From contig JAKCWW010000891.1 in NCBI GenBank assembly GCA_026260175.1, forward strand, positions 1-64,000: a stretch of 64,000 nt of DNA, given 5' to 3'. Positions 57,301 through 64,000 of this stretch are shown one piece after another. This DNA is from Reticulitermes lucifugus (lineage: Eukaryota > Arthropoda > Insecta > Blattodea > Rhinotermitidae). The notes under the pieces are model-generated. The model made no database searches, was not told the origin of the DNA, and saw nothing but the letters and a program-made list of their open reading frames with translations. Both the position numbers and the translations under genes were made by a program. Positions within the stretch are counted from its first letter, which is position 1; every line of letters begins with the position of its first letter.

Positions 57301-60300
57301 GTACAGGACCACTGACAAAAATTACCTGTAAGAATATAGGTCAGTATAGGTACTGTCTGATAATCTGGTGGTGCCAGATTAAAGGAATTATAGTGTACTG
57401 TGTATGAAAAGTAAACCTCAACAGAAACATATACACAGTATGCCAAACACTAATTCAGATTTACAGCAAATGGTATGTCTACATTTAACAAACAGAAGAA
57501 ACAAAGAGGATACAGATAATTTTACATCAATACACACATTGTCTACATGAATCCAACACATCCACCTCTCATAAATAGCATACACAGCAATATAAATGAT
57601 TACTCACCAGTGTTGTCTGCTCCCCGGGGTATTATGACATCTGCATATTTCTTTGTCTAAAAAATGAAAAATATAAATTAAATTACAACAAACAAACATC
57701 ACAACAAGATCAATGGGAAATGTGAAAGCAATGTGTGTAGTGAACACATATTATATATATGTGTGTATGGCAGCTTTCTACTTGCAACTGGTTTAACTCT
57801 CCCTACTCACATTACATTTGTAAAGCACTGACTTAAGTGCAAACATCTTTTTCTGCTATAGCAAAGAAGTACCAAGTGGGTTGATGTAGCATCAGTCGTT
57901 TAGGTTTGTATATGGGAGACATGGTTCATATCTTGACAGTCATCATCTATCCTGATTTAGGTTATCATTGCTATCATCAGACCCTACTGCAAAATGCCTG
58001 ATAGTACCTTGATTAGGCAGTAATCCTTTCTTTCCAAATCCTTTCCAGTGCATCATTCATCAGTCACTAATAAACCTTCAGGTTCTATAAAATGCACAGA
58101 AGAGCTTGACTGACTGAAGAAGCACTCTAATTAATTAATTAATTAATTAATTAATTAAGTCAGTTAGTTAGTTAAAAACTGGTTTGATTATTTAATGTTT
58201 CCAACAGATTTTTAAGAATGGTTTTTAATTCTTCAGAAGTGTAAAGGTTCTATATTTTTATCACACAATTAATTTTCAATTGGGATTATTTTTGTAATCC
58301 TGACAAAAATATCTTTAAAAATGATGTGGATGAAGCAGGGCCAGTGTGAGGCAGGTTCGGTGCATGCAGCTGAACCCAGCCCTGCTATTTTTGATGGCCC
58401 CATGCCACTATTAGAAGGAAATGTTTCTGTGTTACAATTTAAATTTACTTGTTTGAGAGGTTGTGAAGTCTTTGGTCACAGCAGTTAACTTCTTTGGAAC
58501 TGTACAAAAATCTGTACCTCATTTGCAGCGACATCTCATTGGGACATTTAAAACAATAGAAAGTGCCTCTCTCCAAAACCCCCATCAGAAACAAGATGGG
58601 AATGTTGTATAGAAAGCATAAAAGCTGTATGACTTCAAGTTCCAAATCTTCAAGTTGCTGTAGCTGAAACTGGAAATATGACATCTACATCACAGCTCAT
58701 GTGGTTAGCCACTGGTTTCTCAATACGAAGGCCTGGGTTTGATCCAAGGGCCGTCTGTACGCAATTTGTGGTGGATAAAGTGACAATGAAAAAGATTTTT
58801 CTCTGAGTACTGTGGTTTTTCTGTAAAGTATCATTCCATCAATATTCCAAATTCATATAGATTCATCACAATGCTATATAATGCAGATCAGTGCAGAACC
58901 TTTTATTCCACAAGGGCCATCTTTAAATCTCCAAACCCTGCACAGGCCACAAACAAATTGTTAACAGCAAAAGTTTCACTTTTTCAGGGGAAATTAACTT
59001 TATATTTTAAGTGATCAAGGGGCCAAAATTACTACTGATTAACTATTAATAAAAATTAATACAACAGTTAATTATAATTTGATTTTTGGGACTTTTCTGA
59101 AGAAGGAAGAGCATCTACGAAAAGTTTGGACTGATCCTTTGTCACTGATACTTTTTTAAGAAGTACATGGAATTCCATCACCACCACCACCACCACCATC
59201 ACCATCATGATGAACATAAACAGATGTAGGACACCTGGGTCCTGTCCTGTGAGAACTCAATCTTGAAGATGCTGTTGATCGCTCCATCTTGTTTTTGGTT
59301 GACCTAAGTCGCATTTGCCTTTTGGTGTGTATTCCAAGTGCCATCCTGGGTATTCATGAGTGTTCCATCCTTTTAACATGTTGTAGCCAATTCTTTTGGT
59401 AGCTCTGGATTTCATCTACTATGTGTTCTACTTTTAGTTTTTCTTGAATTGTTGTATTCCTTTGATGGTCTAACCATGTCAGTCGTAAAAGTGATCTCAG
59501 AAATTTCATTTGTGCCGTTTCTAATTGTCAACATTCTTTTTTATTTAAAACCCAAACTTCACTGTCATATTTAAATGCTGCTTTGGACGTAACATTGTTA
59601 AGTCATAATTTGGTGCTTGGGGGTATATTTTTACCAAAATATCTTTTGATAGTGTCATTTATTTTATTACATCCGTGTATTTCTGTTGTAATATCTGTTT
59701 TAAATTGACTGAAATAAACTTGCACTACTTATTGTTAGGACATACTTAAAACTGAAGAGCAAGGGTGATTGTGGAGCTAACCACTCTGTATTTTCTCCCT
59801 CCTTCCATTACAAAGTTTACAACATGCATAGATCCTGTTATAACTTAAATATTGTTTACTAAATTTAACTGATTAATTGAGCATGTTTTGTATTTGAAAT
59901 GATCATGAAACTACAACACTTACTGGTGAACAGAACTCTTCAAATGCAGGCTTCACAAAGTACATATACTGATTTAACACTTGATCTAGGTCTCTGCCTC
60001 TTTCCTTTATGTCTCTTGGAACTAGAACCAGAAAAACATCAATGTTATGGAACTCATAACTCTATTATGTAGAATGAAATCAACCTAACACAGTGTAAGC
60101 TGATTCACCTGGTACCTCTGGAATGGAAGGTTTGCTGCATATCACAACTCTTCAGATATTAGAATGTTATATCGAACATGTCTTGTAGCATCCTTATGGA
60201 CAGGCGTAACCACTTAATTTGTCACCAGAAATCCTGTCCAGTACCTACACCCCACCCCCCCGCTGCACTTTCTATTCCCATTTCATCACTACTTATATAA

Positions 60301-62864
60301 CATACGTATCTATTTTTTACGTTGTGTTCACCGTGTGGACATGCTTACGAAATAAAGTGCATTTGTTGGTTTAATATGTATCTATATTCTAAAAAACCAA
60401 CAAAACACCAGGGCACATATTTTTCTGTCACTATTTTAACTGATCATTTATGTAAACTTACCCCGTAAACAGCCTCCCTTAACTTTGCTTTTTGAACTCT
60501 CACAACCAGTACAGGGTGCTGCCAATAGATGGAACAGTGAAATATAATAGGCCTCTGTAAATTTCTAATTAACAGAGCTTTCCACACTGTTGGATAAACC
60601 AGCTTTTACTGTACATTTCATTATGGCAGGAAGCTGAGAGATTGGGCAACACATTAACTCTTGTTACGGAAATAACAGCAAACTGATGGCACAAGGCTCT
60701 TTCCAAACTAGCAGACATGCTGTTCATACAACATGAAGGCCTCATAAATCACTTGACTGGGTCATTATATTATTATGTGCTAGACACATTAAACATTTTG
60801 ATTGTCATATTAATACAAACACATTCCAAGGGAATTCAATTTGTGTTTATCAAATTTTAATTTTTGTTACACTGAATTTGTATAGCATAAGGGGTGTTTA
60901 AATTTCACATGAATTCTGTTTTGTGAATAAATGCAATGCACAGCAGGACATATCACAGTTGGTTCTCACATTACTCACTATTGGCATTCACACTGTCCCT
61001 ATAATTAAAACTTCTTACAAATACTTCTATGTGGATGAACTACATAACACACAAGCATAACATTCTGCATCTCTATAAAACTAAAAATGGTTGTAATTAT
61101 TATTGATATGTTACATGCTGTAGGAAACAAAGACGAACTCTCTTCTTACCTCTACGTGCTAATCTTGTATCAGAATCAGTATCAACAAAGAGCTTCATGT
61201 GAAACAGCTCCCGAATTTGGGAAAAATAAAATACCAAAATCCCTTCAAACAAAACAACATCTGCTGGATATATTGTAGTGAACTGATTATCACACCTGAG
61301 AACAAATTTAAAAACACTATAATACAAGATGGGCAATGCATGTATAATGCAACAATGAGCTGTGTTTGTGTAACCACTGTTGCCGTGGAAAAGCAATAAG
61401 TATTAAATATTATGAGTGTGTGTCTGCATTCTTGCCTTAGTTATCCGGCATGCAAATCACATCTTTTCTGCATTGTATCACATTGTCATCTGTGGCCTGT
61501 CTGGCTCTACCATATTTTTCCACATTATCTCATAAATAGCACAATTTTCAGAAAAAATTTATTGAACCTAAAACATGTGTTTGATTTTCTCTACAACATT
61601 TGTCCGAAATATATCTCATTTTGAGAAGAATTCAGTGAGATATTATCATAAATGTACATAGGTCTTCATGTGAAGTGCCTGCTATTCTTGTCAGATTTTA
61701 ACAAACATGAATTTTCTTGACAGATTTTGGAAAAATCCTCCAATATCAAATTTAATGAAAACCCATCCAGTGAAAGCCAAGCTGTTCCATGTGGACAGAC
61801 AGACATGACAACGCTAATAGTAGCTTTTCACACATTTGCAAATGCACCTAAATATGTAACATTTTTTCCTACCTTTACATTTATCTTTATTCCGAACATT
61901 ACATACACTTAATTATTTCACTACTAAAACAAGAAAACACAGGAATAGAATAAATGTCCACAATGAAGTCTAAACAGATATATCATTATCAATACATGCA
62001 GGGTGAGGATACAAAACATTCCTAGCCTTAGAAGTCAAGTGTTATGTCCTACAGAATATTGACCCTCTGCAATTTTATGTTGATGAGAAGCATTAAGCAT
62101 AAAGTTTTAAGGAACAAAGCACAGTAAAATTTGATCTAAGTGAAATAATATTCACAGTGATGATAAACATGAAGTTACACAACCGACAGGGTAATGTAAG
62201 TACCAAAATTACTTTGTATGAAAACAACTTGGAACAACAACAAAATCCAGTGTATGTAACTTATTTAGGTATTACTGAGGGACTAGAACTTCACCATTAC
62301 ATGAACAGTCACAGGAAATAAAAATTTGTTATGAAATGACAGGATAGGGACAGGTGGTGGGCTCTTGTGAGTGTGGTAATGAACCTTCGGGTTCCACAAA
62401 ACGCGGGGGATTTCTTGACTAGCTGATGACCTGTTAGCTTCTCAAGAAGGACTTTGCTCCATGGAGTCAATTAGTTATGAAATGACAGAACACATCACAC
62501 AACACACAGCATAATAAAGAGGTGGAAACAAAATCAGATATGACTTAAAACTTTTGTATAACCTCCCTATGTAGAAGGATATACAAATAAAGTATTCCTT
62601 CCTGTTTTGTTGTTTTTGGCTTCTTTATTAATGTCTACACATGATTACATAGCCACTACTGTAAGATCTGTTTGACTGTTTATCACACTTCTTGCATTCA
62701 TGTGATCTTACTGAGTCTGTTCCCATTTCAAACATGCAGTGCATTATATAGCATATACAACATGTACCTTGAATTCGTCCTATAGTCATACACAGGTATT
62801 TCACACTTCTTTCCAGCCAGAATGTCACGAAGAGTTTGCACTATCAGATCATTGTTGAAAGCAT
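29928..62864 (-). CDS. Uck: Uridine-cytidine kinase, exons 3' of the ATP-binding region (5' partial), two alternative ends
   Basis: Shared exons, read leftward: 62864-62768 ([30 protein letters not shown]), 61295-61150 ([32 protein letters not shown]), 60021-59924 ([31 protein letters not shown]) and 57656-57608 ([15 protein letters not shown]). All splice phases agree. They then join 41535-41417 or 30070-29928. The enzyme phosphorylates uridine and cytidine to UMP and CMP in pyrimidine salvage. Visible landmarks are the nucleoside-binding [10 protein letters not shown] region and the arginine-rich lid (RLARR...RDIKERGRD). The P-loop exons lie beyond the right edge. There is no uracil phosphoribosyltransferase-like extension, so it is of UCK1/2 rather than UCKL1 type. 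The last intron is 16 or 27.5 kb and full of transposons. Confidence 0.93.
30787..31095 (+). mobile_element. SINE-like repeat, tRNA-like head
   Basis: AAGTGGCATGGCCGAGTCCT has an A-box-like layout, and a weak B-box-like segment (GGTTTTCAGATTC) follows. The body ends in a TATGGGCCTGACTG / GGATAAGCATTCTGG block. No second copy was found in the window, so the call is tentative. Confidence 0.35.
31330..31560. repeat. Dispersed repeat with TAA tract and GC-rich block; contains NN
   Basis: A (TAA)n tract runs into ATCCATGGCTCAACAGCCC and a GC-rich segment (GGGCTCGGGCCTCC ... CAACTGGCCGCGC) quite unlike its AT-rich surroundings. Two undetermined bases lie at 31494-31495. The phrase resembles a common insect retroposon block; class unknown. 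Confidence 0.4.
31985..32455 (+). mobile_element. LINE 3' end (Jockey/CR1-like) with tail
   Basis: The frame reads [39 protein letters not shown], then stop. This is the same C-terminal signature as the minus-strand LINE at 15472. A 3' UTR follows with GGTCCGGTCTGTGCGGACAA, then GTGAAACTATGAAGC and a terminal (TATG)n tract near 32440, typical of these elements' 3' ends. It is 5' truncated and lies in the long last intron of Uck, opposite in orientation to the gene. Confidence 0.65.
33211..33485. mobile_element. Palindromic-head element with 12-bp target duplication
   Basis: Two arms of about 80-100 bp (33211-33306, and about 33350-33452) are near-perfect inverted repeats, sharing ACTGATTATCATTCACCAAC and GGATTTCCCCTATACGTATT. 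A non-palindromic tail GATGCACGGTGAATACAACG then GTGAAATTC ends at 33485. AGAAAGTCCAAT occurs directly before (33199-33210) and after (33486-33497), a perfect 12-bp target duplication. The left arm carries a hammerhead-like core on the minus strand. The tail is shared with the element at 47179-48128. Confidence 0.8.
33284..33316 (-). ncRNA. Hammerhead-like core in left arm
   Basis: On the minus strand: CTGAAGA (33316-33310), helix II GCAAT ... ATTGC, then GAAAT and TACGTA, which is self-complementary. It matches CUGANGA with helix II and GAAA. The fifth base after GAAA departs from the GAAAC seen in the other copies, so activity is doubtful. Confidence 0.4.
34566..34806 (-). mobile_element. 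SINE family A, copy 4
   Basis: The reverse complement shows the family order: B-box region (reverse complement of CAATCAAACCCCCAATCG), the block around CCAGTCTGAACATTTTGG, the CTGGGTGGGCCCCAGA block, GGTACCTACTGCA and CGGCACTAGATGGAGG. It abuts the Penelope-like relic. Confidence 0.75.
34850..35620 (+). pseudogene. Penelope-like element relic: end of reverse transcriptase and GIY-YIG-like domain
   Basis: In shifting frames the translation keeps the order of a Penelope-like polyprotein. There is [10 protein letters not shown]...[10 protein letters not shown] (family: the CDESxLxxEIxHLKxILLxNGYS region after the reverse transcriptase) and [19 protein letters not shown]. Then come [17 protein letters not shown] and HPLQRAGV. 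A degraded GIY-YIG-like endonuclease follows: [10 protein letters not shown] (family: GKVYIGQTGR), [13 protein letters not shown] and [20 protein letters not shown] (family: SAVAEHSxxxxHxIxF). The reverse transcriptase palm is missing, and stops occur throughout. It could supply the family identity of the hammerhead-bearing palindromic elements elsewhere in the window. Confidence 0.75.
35625..36930. other. Uck intron stretch without recognised features
   Basis: Only short unrelated open frames are seen. Confidence 0.3.
36938..37500 (+). repeat. Tandem repeat, about 138-bp unit, four copies
   Basis: The phrase CCCCTAAG(TAA)AGTATGGCTTTCA with a following CAAAACTCA-type block begins at about 36938, 37073, 37208 and 37351, so the period is close to 138 bp. 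AACAGCATTATGTGCA at 36988 and 37268 supports a two-unit spacing of 280. The array ends with GACAGGCAGATGGATT. Copies are 70-80 percent alike by eye. No frame is kept open. Confidence 0.65.
37510..39870. other. Uck intron stretch, mostly featureless
   Basis: At 37803-37890 there is a possible SINE head on the minus strand (reverse complement contains GGTTTGAATCTCAG, B-box-like). Nothing else is recognised. Confidence 0.3.
39885..40100. mobile_element. Palindromic-head element with hammerhead-like core
   Basis: The reverse complement of 39885-39985 aligns with 40000-40080. Shared blocks are AATCTGGGT(A/G), a CC(A/T)TGATGATG(A/G)AGA block and CTGAAACTTC(G/A)A(T/C)TGAT. The right arm carries the better hammerhead-like core. 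The 131-codon open frame from 39883 simply reads through both arms and shows no protein homology that I recognise. Confidence 0.55.
40033..40068 (+). ncRNA. Hammerhead-like core
   Basis: CTGATGA at 40033-40039, helix II GAGA ... TCTC around a loop, then GAAAC at 40060-40064. The following TTCAACTG does not give the palindromic helix III of the 27456 copy, so this copy may be inactive. Confidence 0.45.
40660..40895 (+). pseudogene. Possible LINE ORF1 (gag-like) C-terminal scrap
   Basis: The open frame ends in [20 protein letters not shown], then [10 protein letters not shown] Pro-Ser rich linker followed by G(Q/R)TFASAVxxN near the end is the usual close of Jockey-type ORF1 proteins. The zinc knuckles that should precede it are not visible. 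Tentative. Confidence 0.35.
41417..41535 (-). CDS. Uck: Uck proximal alternative terminal exon (B)
   Basis: The acceptor TTGCAG is followed by TG, completing the same Val codon as exon A. It encodes (V)[15 protein letters not shown], then a different, Ser/Thr-rich tail [19 protein letters not shown], stop TAG. The helix VAIDLIVxHIxDxL is shared with exon A, so the two are duplicated alternative ends rather than sequential exons: each has its own stop and neither has a donor. The tail lacks the RPH end of exon A. Open frame, acceptor and phase are all intact, arguing against a dead duplicate. Confidence 0.85.
42281..42314 (+). repeat. (TAA)n microsatellite
   Basis: Eleven tandem units of TAA in a Uck intron. 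Confidence 0.85.
42438..43311 (+). mobile_element. Mariner-type element with TIRs, internally deleted
   Basis: The left terminus CGAAGGTAAGTCAGAAAGTA and the reverse complement of the right terminus CGAGGGAAAGTCAGAAACTA are inverted repeats flanked by TA on both sides. The length is 874 bp against about 1.3 kb for complete mariners. Inside, in broken frames, are [16 protein letters not shown] (family helix-turn-helix GSxxxIVHxRLGYRKVCARW), [13 protein letters not shown] (family GDETWVHHYxPE, first catalytic Asp) and [13 protein letters not shown] near the end. Stops and the deletion make it defective. It is inserted in the 57608-41535 intron of Uck. Confidence 0.85.
43581..43743. mobile_element. 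Short palindromic element with 9-bp target duplication
   Basis: Arms near 43583-43636 and 43653-43706 are inverted repeats (GATATTACGCAG / CTGCATAAAATC, TAGTTACCGACGTTT / AAACGTCGGTAACTA). The tail TGAAGCGGAAGCCTGAAATC ends about 43743. AATGAATGA occurs immediately before (43572-43580) and after (43744-43752). A related element lies at 56770-56885. Confidence 0.75.
44020..44125 (+). repeat. LMEQ-type dispersed repeat copy
   Basis: GTCCTTGAGAAGCTAATAGTC, then the CTAGCCAAGAAATTCCCC block and ACCCCAGGGGTTCATTCTCA. It matches 52825 and the reverse complement at 62340. Confidence 0.5.
44855..44958 (-). mobile_element. tRNA-like SINE head
   Basis: The minus strand reads GGAGCCCCAGTTAATGGGTG (A-box-like) and AGTTCAAATCTGTGG (B box) at tRNA-like spacing. 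It does not fold into a full acceptor stem, so it is more likely a SINE head than a functional tRNA gene. Confidence 0.4.
44960..46380 (+). pseudogene. piggyBac-type transposase relic (DDE_Tnp_1_7)
   Basis: The order of a piggyBac-like transposase is kept: [117 protein letters not shown] one-base frameshift near 45537 leads to [10 protein letters not shown] and [19 protein letters not shown]. Later come [34 protein letters not shown] and [20 protein letters not shown], and remnants of the C-terminal cysteine-rich domain near 46330. In EHLTEDKV the usual catalytic Asp (EHLAVDEV) is kept in an altered setting. At least four frameshifts and many stops are present. No TTAA-flanked termini were located. 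Confidence 0.8.
47262..47295 (-). ncRNA. Hammerhead-like core, left arm
   Basis: Minus strand: CCGATGA (47295-47289), helix II GGTGGTG / CACCACC, then GAAAC (47271-47267) and GTGTCG. It equals CUGAUGA with U replaced by C at the second position, so cleavage ability is doubtful, but the layout is intact. Confidence 0.5.
47488..47673. other. Assembly gap (186 Ns)
   Basis: A run of N inside the palindromic element. The left sequence stops just after the reverse complement of AAACATGTAGGACAGTGG, so the missing part should hold the left counterpart of the core at 47794. Open frames crossing it are meaningless. Confidence 0.95.
47794..47830 (+). ncRNA. Hammerhead-like core, inner right arm
   Basis: CTGAAGA (47794-47800) fits CUGANGA. 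Helix II AACCC ... GGGTT is perfect, and GAAAC (47821-47825) is followed by ATGCAGG. Confidence 0.55.
47983..48016 (+). ncRNA. Hammerhead-like core, outer right arm
   Basis: CCGATGA (47983-47989), helix II GGTGGT with GA loop and ACCACC, GAAAC at 48007-48011 and ATGTTGG, giving the palindrome ACATGT. The CUGAUGA box has one transition (U to C). Confidence 0.5.
48142..49090. other. Uck intron stretch without recognised features
   Basis: No coding or repeat signal recognised. Confidence 0.3.
49380..49820. mobile_element. Palindromic element plus a partial direct repeat
   Basis: The reverse complement of 49380-49465 aligns with 49535-49620: CTCACCCATTGACACAGCG against CTCACCCAACACAGCA, TCACATTCCAGGAGACTTGA against TCACATTCCGTAACACTTGA. 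A degenerate hammerhead-like phrase follows the centre: CTGAAGA near 49530, hairpin GAAGG ... CCTTC, then AAGAC where GAAAC is expected. The block CACTGCGAGAACCTAAAATC (49624) recurs in diverged form as CACTGCTGTCAAAACCTCAA (49782). Confidence 0.5.
49830..52355. other. Uck intron stretch without firm features
   Basis: A phrase like GGAGCATAAGACACACCTCT near 51404 resembles the termini of some pogo-type DNA transposons, but no partner terminus was found. Otherwise nothing is recognised. Confidence 0.3.
52360..52615 (-). mobile_element. SINE family A, copy 5
   Basis: The reverse complement shows the B box (from CTGGGATTCAAACCACAG), the block around GAGCCAGTCTGGAATTTTAG, the AGGCTGGGTGAGCCC block, ACCCTGGTACTGA, TCGGCACTGGATGGAGG and GTCCATGCCATGAAGGC. 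This is a well preserved copy. Confidence 0.8.
52825..52918 (+). repeat. LMEQ-type dispersed repeat copy
   Basis: CTTCATGGAGCAGAGTCCTA, then GCTAACAATCACTCAGCTGG and CCAAGAAACTCCCC. This preserves the ATGGAGCA(A/G)AGTCC phrase also seen on the minus strand near 62455. It abuts the palindromic element that begins at about 52919. Confidence 0.5.
52919..53302. mobile_element. Palindromic-head element with degenerate hammerhead-like core
   Basis: Left TTTATAAAACCATGTTAATG, then CACAAGTTGCAAACATACCC and AAAAGTATGG (to about 52971), is inverted at 53247-53302 (ATACTTTTAGGTATGTTTGT, AACTTGTGCGCTGACTTGG, TTTTATAA). On the minus strand near 53025-52995 there is TTGAGGA, hairpin TGGCA ... TGCCA, then AAAACGTG where GAAAC is expected. 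I did not find a convincing target duplication. Confidence 0.6.
53655..53880 (+). repeat. Tandem repeat, about 75-bp unit, three copies
   Basis: Three units share GAGATGGA(C/G)T..T(T/C)TCTGTGA, a G(T)ATGAGCT(A/G)AGGC(C/T)(A/G)AAGAAA block and ATCTAAAAATAACAACTGAG. They start at about 53656, 53735 and 53808. Confidence 0.65.
53885..55820. other. Uck intron stretch without recognised features
   Basis: AT-rich, with scattered short open frames and no recognised homology. Confidence 0.3.
55826..56075 (+). mobile_element. SINE family D, copy 1
   Basis: An A-box-like head (CCGAGGCTCATACGGTTAGT) and B box (GGTTTGATTCCAGGCC), then GGGATTTATGGTGGACAAAG and TATTCCACCAATGTTCCATA, (CATT)n and (CATC)n tracts, and CACTATATAATC. 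The same body recurs at 58697. Confidence 0.75.
56514..57404 (+). mobile_element. Tigger/pogo-type DNA transposon, defective
   Basis: The terminal inverted repeats share AATTCCTTTAATCTGGCACC (left from 56521; reverse complement at 57370-57389), next to TGTA on both sides. In broken frames the element encodes the start of a pogo-superfamily transposase: [72 protein letters not shown] and [15 protein letters not shown]. That is the paired helix-turn-helix (CENP-B type) DNA-binding region. The DDE domain is absent. A short palindromic element (about 56770-56885) interrupts it just before [10 protein letters not shown], so that element inserted later. Opposite strand to Uck. Confidence 0.85.
56770..56885. 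mobile_element. Short palindromic element nested in the Tigger element
   Basis: GCACTCTTCTGGGATATTAC and GCAGCATTGTGTAGTAA are inverted by TTACCACACGATGCTGCG, TAATATCCCAGAAGAGCGC. The tail AGCTGAAGCCTAAAATCACA matches that of the 43581-43743 element. Flanks ACAACTTTAA and ATAATTTTAA are a possible diverged target duplication. Confidence 0.75.
58130..58158 (+). repeat. (TTAA)n microsatellite
   Basis: Seven tandem TTAA units. Confidence 0.85.
58697..58905 (+). mobile_element. SINE family D, copy 2
   Basis: CATGTGGTTAGCCACTGG (A box region) and GGGTTTGATCCAAGGGCC (B box), then TTTGTGGTGGATAAAGTGAC, TCATTCCATCAATATTCCAA and CAATGCTATATAATG. It is the same body as the copy at 55826. Confidence 0.75.
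59180..59705 (-). pseudogene. LINE reverse transcriptase C-terminal relic (RTE-like)
   Basis: Read leftward: [38 protein letters not shown] (family: YGSETWTLTKK), [57 protein letters not shown], then [17 protein letters not shown]. The last part corresponds to the WxxHVxRM...RIPKxALxYxPxGxRxxGRPxxRW motif that ends many insect LINE polyproteins. Several stops and a frameshift are present. Same orientation as Uck, inside its intron. Confidence 0.75.
60022..61149 (-). other. Uck intron
   Basis: GT-AG intron between exons 61295-61150 and 60021-59924. No repeat recognised apart from a C-rich run near 60248-60261. Confidence 0.5.
61296..62767 (-). other. Uck intron with a dispersed repeat
   Basis: GT-AG intron between exons 62864-62768 and 61295-61150. 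Apart from the repeat at 62340 nothing is recognised. Confidence 0.5.
62340..62470 (-). repeat. LMEQ-type dispersed repeat, longest copy
   Basis: The reverse complement reads TGACTCCATGGAGCAAAGTC, GAGAAGCTAACAGGTCATCA, CAAGAAATCCCCCGCGTTTT, GGAACCCGAAGGTTCATTAC and GAGCCCACCACC. Copies at 10495, 11965, 44020 and 52825 are shorter. One frame of this repeat gives a LMEQ-like peptide that I associate with cockroach and termite sequences. Confidence 0.6.
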
Positions 62865-64000
62865 CTGGAAATTTCACAGGAAATGCAAATGGGTTCCAAC
62901 ATGACAATAAAGTGAATAACCTTTAATAATAGCTGAGTATGAAAAAATGTATTTTTTGGCATTCTTTAGATACAGTGTAATAGAGAACATTGTATGTCTG
63001 TTTCCTTGTATGTTAATGTCAGCGCCACACCCGCGAATCAAGTCTAATACGAAAATTCTGTATTATACCAGGACTGCCAGCAGGCCTAGTCAAAACAGAT
63101 GCTCCGTGTAAACAGAATTCCTAATTAGGTGGATTTAACTTACAACTATTCTTATAACCAACATGTTAAGTCTGATAATGCCAACAACTATACATAATTT
63201 AGCCCTTACATAAAAACATTAATGAAAATGGCATGTATTTAACTTCTTAATTACCACATTTACTCACACAATTGACATGCATCTAATTGTATACAAGACA
63301 TTTCAGCAATTATATATCATGCTTTTACCTATACATTTAGCCATAAACTTTTGTTAGATACAAGTGTAAATATAGTTAATCCTTTGGTGCTAGAATTAAG
63401 TGCCCAGTGTACTGCAGAAAAGACTGGGGATTTAAATAACACCCATTACTTTGCATCTTCTTGGCCGACGACTAGGTCTTGTGGTCTTTTGGTACCAAAG
63501 GGTTAATCTTTTCAATTCATACTGCCAACGTGCCCCCTCCACCCTTTATACACTGAAAATTCAAACACACATTTTGAAGCTTCCAAGGTAAAGAAAACAA
63601 GAATTTAAGCTTCATAACTTATGAACTATAGGCATGGGAAGCCGCCAAAGTTTGTGGCCAGGTAGCCAAACATACAAAAGGAACATGACAATGTGGGAAA
63701 TGCCAAAAAGAATGTATTACACTAGAACTAGCACCAGCAGCATCCACATGCATTTTGCTGCTGGCATGTGCATTGTAGATGTTATCCGCAAAATGGTCAT
63801 ATCCACAGTTGAGGTGGAAAATGTTTGTGATCACCTCTAATGCTTATAAATCAAATTCTAATTTAGATGGAGCTCATTCTTGCACCAAGGAAGATCATAA
63901 CAGGGGCTTTCATCTGGTATGACACTTATATTTTAGTGGGAACTAACATTCTGATATTGACCTCTGCCCTTAATTAATGAAAATGTATCACCCAAATTTA
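62865..64000 (-). other. Uck intron extending beyond the window
   Basis: The exon at 62768-62864 has a good acceptor (TTTCCAG) and starts on the second base of the Asp codon, so another upstream exon is required. None is seen up to 64000. No recognised repeat. Confidence 0.5.

Noticed and set aside
16543-58905. tRNA genes suggested by A and B boxes
   Set aside because: In every case the acceptor stem is missing and a repeat body follows, so these are SINE heads.
59156-59344. His/Asp/Gly-rich short protein
   Set aside because: It comes from a CACCAC microsatellite fused to the frame-shifted end of a LINE relic.

Overview
The window is animal, most likely insect, nuclear DNA. It is AT-rich, its genes are split by long introns with GT-AG borders, and eroded transposons are very dense. 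Several repeat types here (tRNA-headed SINEs, a dispersed repeat containing a LMEQ-like reading frame, RTE-like LINE ends, Penelope-like debris) are ones I associate with cockroach and termite genomes. Blattodea is therefore my best guess, as an inference rather than a proof.

Four real genes are supported by exon-by-exon reading with matching splice phases. (1) The last two coding exons of a SMYD4-like SET/MYND protein (+, 1031-3760), whose upstream exons lie left of the window. (2) A complete six-exon Surf4 cargo receptor (-, 14261-7462, 270 aa, ending in a KKKW retrieval signal), with one GC-AG intron. (3) A complete two-exon Ubl5/Hub1 gene (+, 15919-18163, 73 aa), divergent from Surf4. (4) The 3' two thirds of a uridine-cytidine kinase gene (-, 62864-29928): four shared exons followed by two alternative terminal exons about 11.3 kb apart. 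Smyd4-like and Surf4 converge; Surf4 and Ubl5 diverge across a 1.66 kb spacer holding a LINE tail. Uck spans the right half of the window and its ATP-binding exons lie beyond the right edge. The four genes have housekeeping-type roles (methylation, ER export, splicing, pyrimidine salvage) with no evident shared pathway.

The rest is introns and spacers full of mobile elements: two mariner remnants, a piggyBac remnant, a Tigger/pogo element with recognisable terminal repeats, five or more LINE fragments, a Penelope-like element with the end of its reverse transcriptase and a GIY-YIG-like domain, at least nine SINEs, and several tandem arrays. Most interesting is a recurrent class of short elements with palindromic heads. 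Examples lie at 26175-27560, 33211-33485, 39885-40100, 47179-48128, 49380-49620 and 52919-53302, with a diverged pair at 43581-43743 and about 56770-56885. Several carry hammerhead-ribozyme-like cores (CTGANGA, a helix II hairpin, then GAAAC), and some have 9-13 bp target duplications and a shared 3' tail. Hammerhead motifs are known from Penelope-like retroelements, so these are probably their truncated, inverted or non-autonomous derivatives.

The assembly has a 186-base N gap (47488-47673) and small Ns at 21380 and 31494-31495.
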